NCBI GenBank assembly: GCA_037447655.1
Contig: JBBHKE010001039.1
Coordinates: 54,813-118,812 of the forward strand
DNA length: 64,000 bases
From: Zygnema cylindricum
Lineage: Eukaryota > Streptophyta > Zygnematophyceae > Zygnematales > Zygnemataceae
Direction: 5' to 3'
Positions 57,549-64,000 of this stretch are shown one piece after another. The translations under genes were made by a program, and so were the position numbers. Within the stretch, counting starts at the first letter, position 1. The number at the start of each line of letters is the position of its first letter. The notes under the pieces are model-generated. The model saw only the letters and a list, made by a program, of their open reading frames with translations. It made no database searches and was not told the DNA's origin.

Positions 57549-59508
57549 CTAGTCTAATTTTAATTTTTCTTTCAACCCGCATTTTTCTCGACAATATTTT
57601 AGTTTAGGAGAGGGCACAGGTTTGGTCATCATGTCAGCCACCATTTCTTCATCAGGTCTATACACAAGATTTAGAATTTTATTTTCAACTTTTTCTCTTA
57701 CGAAGCTTAATCTTATGTCCATATGTTTTGCTTTGAAATGGTGTTTTGGATTGGCTGCAATTGCAATTGCAGCTTGGTTATCGCAAAAGATTTCATGCAC
57801 TCCCTCCTTCATAAATCCCAGTTCTTGTAACAATGATTTCACCCACATTAGTTCTTTTACAGCAGAACACGACGCCATATACTCAGCCTCCATAGTAGAC
57901 AGCAACTACCTTTTGTTGCTTACTGCTCCAACAACAAGCTCCTTCCCCCACATACAAAACATATCCAGAAGTGCATCTTCTCATAGGTGCATCCCCATAA
58001 TTGGCATCAATCCAAGTGGTGATATCAGTGTGCTCCCCTCCCAAATGCAACTATAATTCTCTGGTTCTAACCAGATATCTCATGACTCTCTTGGCTGCCT
58101 CCCAGTCTCTCTACCTAGGATCATTAAGACTCCTACTGAGTACTCCAACTGTTGCCGCTATGTCCGGCCTGGTACAGTTCATAAAATAAATTAAACTTCC
58201 TACGACCTGTCTATAAGGGATATACTTCATAAACTCTCTCTCCTCTGGACTCATCTGATCATCTAAGATCATCACTCCTCTTTCTACACTCCCATCAATT
58301 ATTTTTTTCAAGTCCATGGGAGTGGTACAACTGTTACCATTTTCCATATGGCATTTTTCAAGCATATTACCTATTGTTTCTTTCTGAGTAAGTCTGATAA
58401 TCTTCTTCCCCCTATCTCTCTCCATTTGGATCCCCAAAATATATTTTGCCTCCCCTAAATCCTTCATATCAAATCTGTCCCTAAGATCTTTCTTTAGCCT
58501 ATTGATATTCTCCAAAGACTTACTTAACACAAGCAGATCATCCACATATATTGCAATAAAAATGACATCATTCTCATCTTCAAACATTTAGATAGAATGG
58601 TCAGAGCTGATCCGGATGTATCCCAGATCGGTGAGAAACTCATCTAGTTTCTTATTCGACTGTCGAGGAGCCTGTTTCAGTCCATATAAGGACTTTATGA
58701 GCCTGCAGATTTTGCTCACTTCTCCTTCTTCCACAAACCCCTCGGGTTGCCTCATAAAAATTTCTTCCTCTAACACACCATTAAAAAATGCAGTCTTAAT
58801 GTCCATCTGGTATATTTCCATGTCTTCCGCTGCGGCCAGACTGAGGAGAATCCTTACCGATGGGAACCAAACAACTGGAGCAAAGGTCACCTCATAGTCA
58901 ATCCCCTCTTTTTGGGTGAACCCCTTCGCTCCCAATCGAGCCTTATACCTCTCAATTGTTATTTTCTGGGTTCAGTTTTAGTTTAAATACCCATTAACAT
59001 CCAATAAGTTTTCGGTCTGGAGGGCAATCCGCTAGTTCCCAAGTATTTGCTTCCATGATAGAATCCATCTCATCATTTATGGCTCTAATCCATCTTTCTT
59101 TCTCTAGACTATTCACTGCCTCTAAGTAAGACTGAGGCTCATCTAATGAGATAGCTTAGTTACCTTATGGGCAGCTTGTTTTTCATGTATCCTTTTGCTG
59201 CTCCTCCTTGCTTTCTCGAACTCCGAAGCTGGAATGGATGGAAGTCTTGGATTTCTTCTCACTGTCTCATCGGCTCCCCTGTCCATGGAAACCGGTTCTT
59301 GTCCCGCTTCTTCTATCTCCTCGAAGTCCATAGGAGTATGTGAGGTTTCTGGTGAGTCTCCTGTATCTTGGATCTCCCCTGAATCTGTAATCACGGTTTC
59401 ATTCATGTCCCTTTCGGGAACGACCGAATTCTCATCACTTTCGGACTCAAATCTGATCCTTATCTTCTTTGTATATTTGAAGGGGTCAAATGACTTCCCT
59501 TCATCCAT
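57549..59508 (-). pseudogene. Element G pol: integrase tail, RT, RNase H
   Basis: 59143-59508 is the integrase tail. 58588-58935 carries RT ([35 protein letters not shown]). 58111-58587 carries YVDDLLVLSKS and the connection. 57549-57905 carries RNase H with CDNQAAIAIAANPKHHFKAK and an intact end. Breaks lie at about 59,140, 58,960, 58,588 and 57,900. Close to C at the protein level, with several substitutions in conserved places (ARLG to GAKG start, W for R). Confidence 0.9.
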
Positions 59509-59557
59509 GACAACTAAGTGTTTGACCAGAATGATATCTTTCTTTGCTAAGTCATAG

Positions 59558-59958
59558 TACCATTTCGTAGTGTAGTACAGTACAGTTGTTCCAGGTGTAG
59601 AGATCTGATTAGTTAGTTTTTTAGTTGATACTCTTTGTGAGTATAAAGTTAGGACTTAGCCAAAATTGTATCTATCCAGTATTGAGATCTAACTCTCTAA
59701 GGACAAGTTTTTGGGAAACTTCCAAGTGTTACATCTTATGGTTTACTAGTTCAATTGGACTGCAAGTTTGGGAATTGTCAGAATGTATGTCATATTTTAC
59801 TAGTGTGAATTTTGGTGTTATTTGAACACCTTAAGTGAATTCTGTGTTATATCAAAGGTGGTTGTTTGATAGGATTTCTGGAAGCTTTTGCTGAAGTCTA
59901 TGTCTTCATCTACTACTAGTGGTGGTCCTCCACCTGCAACTGTGGTTGTAGAAAAACA
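59558..59958 (+). repeat. H' 3' LTR, second segment
   Basis: Resumes at ..cgtagtgtagtacagtacag, aligned with about 46,112-46,515 of the H LTR, and ends GTAGAAAAACA. Includes the silent gag leader ATGTCTTCATCTACTACTAG at 59,899. Confidence 0.85.
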
Positions 59959-60262
59959 TAGCGAACCGTACATCAAATGTTCTAGGTGCTTAGTCAGCGA
60001 TAGTCGCTAAAGTACAAGTGATTGTGGTAGTGTAGTACGAAGAACTTGGGTGCTTTGTCACTTGTGTTCTCACGTGACTCATGATTGTGGTCAAAGGTGA
60101 ATCACATTCGTTGGCGCAAATGTAGTAAACGACCATAACGTCGAACCGTACAATGTATTTCCGAAATAAACAGTTAAGACTCCGTTTCTCCAATCCGGTG
60201 AATCTAATCGTTTCTTTTATGACGCGTGTTACTGAATGTCGACGCCACTCTGTAAAACCTGC
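59959..60262 (-). repeat. I-type LTR fragment
   Basis: Shares with LTR I the blocks gtacatcaaatgttc.., gcttagtcagcgatag, tgtagtacgaag, cacttgtg, gacgcgtgt and ccactctgtaaaacctgca (compare about 50,935-51,371). It lacks both ends. It lies between H' and E. Confidence 0.65.
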
Positions 60263-60281
60263 ATCATTTCCTATCATCGAC

Positions 60282-60286
60282 GCATG
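60282..60286. other. Probable left target duplication of E
   Basis: GCATG precedes the E LTR. The partner is outside the window, so this is inferred from the LTR boundary only. Confidence 0.4.
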
Positions 60287-61312
60287 TGTAACTCTGAGAC
60301 CTCCATAGGACCTCAGAGTAGGCAGCTCACACGAAGCCTCTAGGATAACCCTGACCCCTTTGTGTTTCAGCAAGAATAACTGCCACCCTGGCAAACAAAA
60401 ACTCAGACCACCTTCACCCCTGTAAAGGCAAGACTCCCCTGAGTCTATAGCAAAAAGAATCTTTGAATTTGCTCCCCTGAGCAGTAAGTTATGAAGGGTC
60501 AAAGTTGACCTTTTGTACAGAAGCTCTCTGGGAGAGAGGGTCCAATCTATCAAATTTTTCTAAGTCCTATCTCTCTCTAAACTCTATCTACTGAAGTACG
60601 GCACCAATCATAATAGTGTATCGTACATAAGGTACAAGTGCCGATGTACTTTATGTACGGATATTGTACAACATGGCCAACAAGTCGACACATGCTATTT
60701 TTGGATTCGTTCTTGGAATCCCAAGAGATGTCGCAATCCAATGTGATTTTGCCACGTGGCAATTGACGTGACGTCAACCGCAAACCGCCGAAAACCTATT
60801 CCACGATCTCGGCATTCTTCGTGGCCGTCCGATTAAGCCGGATTACAATCGTGACCGTCATAAATACTTCCGCAGTATTTGTTTCGCTTTCTTAACAAAA
60901 TGCGCAGTATTCGTTTCGGATGTTTCGTACGCCGTACTTTACAAACTGTGTCTATGTTTAAAGATCCGTTAAATGAAATAGACTACGTGTTAACATTTAA
61001 ATACCAAACTATATATCTTCAAGCATGATGGCAGACTAAATTGCTAAGGCTACAGGCTAAGTTGACGGGCGGTAGGTACCAGGTTCAAACCCTAGGTCCG
61101 TCAATTTACATTTTGGTAAATCTACCAAAATCTACAACCCGTAACTCTATCTCTAATCAGCATAGGCAGCCATGGCTCTAGCTCCCTCTTCAACCTTCAG
61201 TGACTACGACAAGTGTGGGAGCTGAAGAGAGAAGTTAGAGGCAGACTGCCTCAGCTTCTTTTCTGCATTTTGCAAAACCTAGAAAATACTAAAATAACCT
61301 TTTATTTCTACA
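60287..61312 (-). repeat. 3' LTR of element E
   Basis: 1,026 bp. On minus it starts TGTAGAAATAAAAGG and ends ATGGAGGTCTCAGAGTTACA, which is the gag leader in frame. It contains an antisense tRNA-like block with a perfect B box GGTTCAAACCC (61082-61092), bracketed by TTGACGG and CCGTCAA. Confidence 0.9.
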
Positions 61313-61325
61313 CTCCCCTTATTTT
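61313..61325 (-). promoter_or_regulatory. Polypurine tract of E
   Basis: AAAATAAGGGGAG on minus, immediately before the LTR start. Confidence 0.82.
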
Positions 61326-61355
61326 CTAGTCACTCTTTATTTTAAGACCACACTT

Positions 61356-62704
61356 CTACCGACAGAAAATTAATTTAGGGGAAGGAACAGGTTTGGTCAT
61401 CATATCAGCTACCATTTCACTATCTGGTTTATACTCCAAACTGATTATCTTGTTTTCTACTTTCTCTCTAACAAAGCTAAGCCTAATGTCCATGTGTTTG
61501 GCTTTAAAGTGATGTTTAGGATTGGCAGAAATGGCAATGGCAGCCTGATTATCACAAAACACTTTTTGGACACCACTCTTAAGTTGACCAAGCTCACCAA
61601 GCAAAGACTTGACCCACATTAATTCTTTTACAGCAGAGCAAGAAGCCATGTACTCAGCCTCCATGGTGGACTCAGCAATGACCTTTTGCTGCTTGCTACT
61701 CCAGCGGGAAGCCCCGTCACCCACATACAATACATATCCAGATGTGCATCTCCTCATAGGAGCATCCCCATAGTTGGCATCACTCCAAGTGGTGATGTCA
61801 GTATTGTTCCCACCTGAATGCAACCATAGATCCCTAGTTCATATGAGATATCTAACGACTCTCTTAGCTGCCTCCCAATCTTTCTTAGTGGGAGCATTCA
61901 GACTCCTACTTAGTACTCCTACAGCAGCGGCTATGTCAGGACGGGTACAATTCATGGAAAATATTAGGCTGCCCACTACTTGTGTATAAGGGATGGTCTG
62001 CATAAATCTTTTTTTTTCCGGGCCTACCTCATCATCTAAGATTATAACTCCCTCTTCCTCACTCCCCTCACTTCCCTTCTTTAATTCCATAAGAGTGGTA
62101 CAACTATTAGCCTTGTCCATTTGGAATTTTTCTAACATGTTTCAAATGGCTTTTTTTTGAGTTAATCTTATTATCTTTCTATCTCTGTCTCTCTGTACTT
62201 GAATTCCTAAAATATACCTTGCTTCTCCCATATGTTTCATCTCAAATCTTCCTTTTAAATCATTTTTTAACTTATTTATTTTATCCATAAATTTATTTAA
62301 AATAAGCAAATCATCAACATAAATTGCAATAAAAATAATTCCTTCCTCATCTTCAAACAAATAAATTGAGTGATCTGAGCTGATCCGAATATATCCCAAA
62401 CCTGTAAGAAACTTATCGAGTTTCTTGTTCCATTGCCGAGGCGCCTGTTTCAGCCCATAAAAGATTTGATCAATCGGCATACCTTGCTTTCCTCCCCTTG
62501 CTCCACAAATCCTTCGGGCTGTCGCATAAAAATTTCCTCTTCCAACTCTCCATGTAGGAAGGCCGTCTTGATGTCCATCTGATTCACTTCCATGTCTTCT
62601 GCTGCCGCCATACTAAGAAGTATCCGAACCGAAGGAAACCTGACGACCGGGGCAAAAGTCTCCTCGTAGTCAATTCCTTCTTTCTGGGTAAATCCCTTCG
62701 CCAC
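61356..62704 (-). pseudogene. Element E RT and RNase H, broken
   Basis: 62450-62704 holds [20 protein letters not shown] and MDIKTAFLHGELEEE. 62142-62480 holds FYGLKQAPRQWNKKLDKFL, YVDDLLILNKFMDKIN and YILGIQVQRDRDRK. 61839-62138 is the connection (CTRPDIAAAVGVLSRSLNAP). 61356-61823 is RNase H (WSDANYGDAPMRRCTSGY, STMEAEYMASCSAVKELMW, CDNQAAIAISANPKHHFKAK). One frameshift and two stops separate the blocks. The catalytic residues themselves are all present. Confidence 0.92.
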
Positions 62705-62752
62705 TAACCGAGCCTTGTAGCGCTCAATGGTGTTATCCGGGTTGAGTTTCAG

Positions 62753-63960
62753 CTAAAATACCCACTTACACCCAATTGGCTTCCTGTCAGGAGGACAATC
62801 CACCAATTCCCATGTATCGGCAGCCATAATTGAGGCCATCTCCTCGTTAATGGCTGTCTTCCACCGATTTCTTTCAGGACAAGTCATTGCCTCATTATAA
62901 GTTTGAGGTTCATCAAGGTGAGACAGTTTGGTTACCTTATTGTTAACTGGTCTCTCTTCCAGTCTTTTGCTGCATCTTCTTCCTCCCTCAAACTCGGTTG
63001 CCGGAATAGATGGTTCTCTAGGATTCTTGCAAACAGTTTCTACTTCTCCCCTATCCCTTGATTCCGGGTCGATTTCCACCACGTCTTCCGCTTCGGTTGG
63101 AGTTAATAGAAGGGGTTCCACATTTGGGTCCTTCTCGATCTGATCCGTACCTGTAAGATCATCATCTTCTTGAAATCCTGGATAGTTAGGAAGCTCAAAG
63201 TCATCAGAATTTTCTGACTCAAATCTGATCTTGATTGTCCTTGTATGCTTAAAGGGATCAATAGATTTTCCTTCATCCATAACCACTAAATGCTTCACTA
63301 GAATAATATCCTCTCTTTTGAGATCATAAACTCTATATCCTTTTACATCTTCATCATATCCTAGTAGATATCCTGGTTTTCCTTTTGGGTCTAACTTCCA
63401 GTTTGATCGATCTGTGTCTAAACTGAACACTTGACTACCGAAAACCATTAAGTGTGAAACATCTGATTTTCGGCCTGTCCATCTCTCATAAGGTGTTTGG
63501 CCTTTTACTCCTAAAGTAAGAACTCTATTTTTGAGATAATTTGCACAATTCATTGCTTCGGCCCAAAACTTCTTTCCTATCTTCTTATCGGACAACATAC
63601 TCCTAGCACTATCACTCAGTTATCTATTTAATCTTTCAGCTACACCATTCTGCTCAGGATTTTCAGGAACTGTCTTTTGGTGTTGCACTCCATCTTCTTT
63701 CAAAAAATCCTCAAACTGGTTAGAGGTATACTCTCCACCATTGTCACTCGTTACTCTCTTGATTGAGGTTTCATGGAGTTTTTCACTCCATGCTTTATAT
63801 TGTTTAAAACATTCCTGAGCCTCTGACTTATTTTTCAAAAAATACACTCTGGAATACCGAAACCAATCATCGGTGATAGTCATCATAAATCTCTTCCCCC
63901 CGGGTATGGCACTCTGGCCGGCCCCCATATATCTGTGTGAACTAAATCTAGAATCTTTTC
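62753..63960 (-). pseudogene. Element E integrase, broken
   Basis: The first catalytic Asp (HTDIWGP) lies at about 63,940, then a frameshift. 63620-63928 holds TITDDWFRYSRVYFLKNKSE, TSDNGGEYTSNQFEDFL and PEQNGVAERLNR (second Asp and Glu intact), ended by a stop after LNR. 62753-63598 continues from MLSDKKIGKKFWAEAMNCAN through [18 protein letters not shown] to the RT boundary, where a stop replaces the residue after GCKWVF. Confidence 0.9.
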
Positions 63961-64000
63961 TCCCTTATAGGTGGCAGTTTTTGGGAAGGGTAACGTGTGT

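Larger units (their letters stand above)
56490..59557 (-). mobile_element. Element G: truncated C-family copy inside H' LTR
   Basis: The 3' LTR (56490-57535) and internal sequence up to the integrase tail are present. The copy then stops at 59,557 in the middle of the YDLAKK codons. Its gag, protease, integrase core and 5' LTR are gone, together with about 400 bp of the H' LTR. A deletion spanning both elements fits best. Confidence 0.88.
60287..64000 (-). mobile_element. Ty1/copia element E, cut by the right edge
   Basis: The 3' LTR is 60287-61312. The internal region runs RNase H, RT and integrase toward the right edge, with protease, gag and 5' LTR outside. Same superfamily as A and C but a distinct family; the F and L LTRs are its closest relatives here. 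Several frame breaks. Confidence 0.92.

Overview
The window looks like nuclear DNA of a land plant or other streptophyte with a repeat-rich genome. Three things point that way: a plant-type leucine-rich-repeat (LRR) receptor gene with many short, phase-conserved exons and AT-rich introns; several Ty1/copia retrotransposon families; and no operons or bacterial-style gene packing. The species cannot be named from the sequence.

Layout. (1) 1-7.3 kb, minus strand: the 5' two-thirds of an LRR receptor gene, reconstructed here as eight exons. They run signal peptide, cysteine-paired N-cap, four LRRs, C-cap, transmembrane helix and juxtamembrane segment. Any kinase domain lies beyond the left edge. 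The introns are full of simple repeats, including a degenerate GGACATT heptamer array. (2) 7.3-10.6 kb: a GTAC-rich spacer with a cluster of small terminal-inverted-repeat elements (MITEs). (3) 10.7-13.1 kb: a decayed copia pol remnant (J) next to a fragment from another copia family. (4) 13,987-20,416: copia element A, minus strand, with paired LTRs and a 5-bp target duplication (TSD). (5) 20.4-27.3 kb: old, mostly unrecognisable sequence with diverged duplications, a 45-bp triplicate and a degraded LTR (L). (6) 27,308-40,632: a three-level nest. Solo LTR F is split by plus-strand copia D, whose 5' LTR is split by young minus-strand copia C. (7) 42.0-45.5 kb: a tRNA-like sequence, then about 3.4 kb of 40-bp satellite with a 920-bp higher-order duplication. 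(8) 45.5-51.5 kb: plus-strand copia H, ended by an inverted related LTR (I). (9) 51.5-55.7 kb: AT-rich sequence with a relic of a different copia lineage (K). (10) 55.7-60.3 kb: a 3' remnant of an H-type element (H') whose LTR is split by a truncated C-type copy (G), then an I-type LTR fragment. (11) 60,287-64,000: copia E, minus strand, running off the right edge.

How the parts work together. C carries the best-preserved coding capacity: a 1,133-codon uninterrupted protease-integrase-RT-RNase H frame. It also has a nonsense change near the gag start and a one-base insertion at the gag-pol junction. In A, C (3' LTR), D, E, H and I the gag start codon lies inside the LTR. In A, C and D the reading frame then continues through a primer-binding site complementary to the anticodon arm of initiator tRNA-Met, which is Drosophila-copia-style half-tRNA priming inside a Ty1-style LTR-initiated gag. 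This conserved arrangement, the dated three-level nest and the 40-bp/920-bp satellite are the most notable features. All identifications rest on reading motifs by eye. No database search was run.
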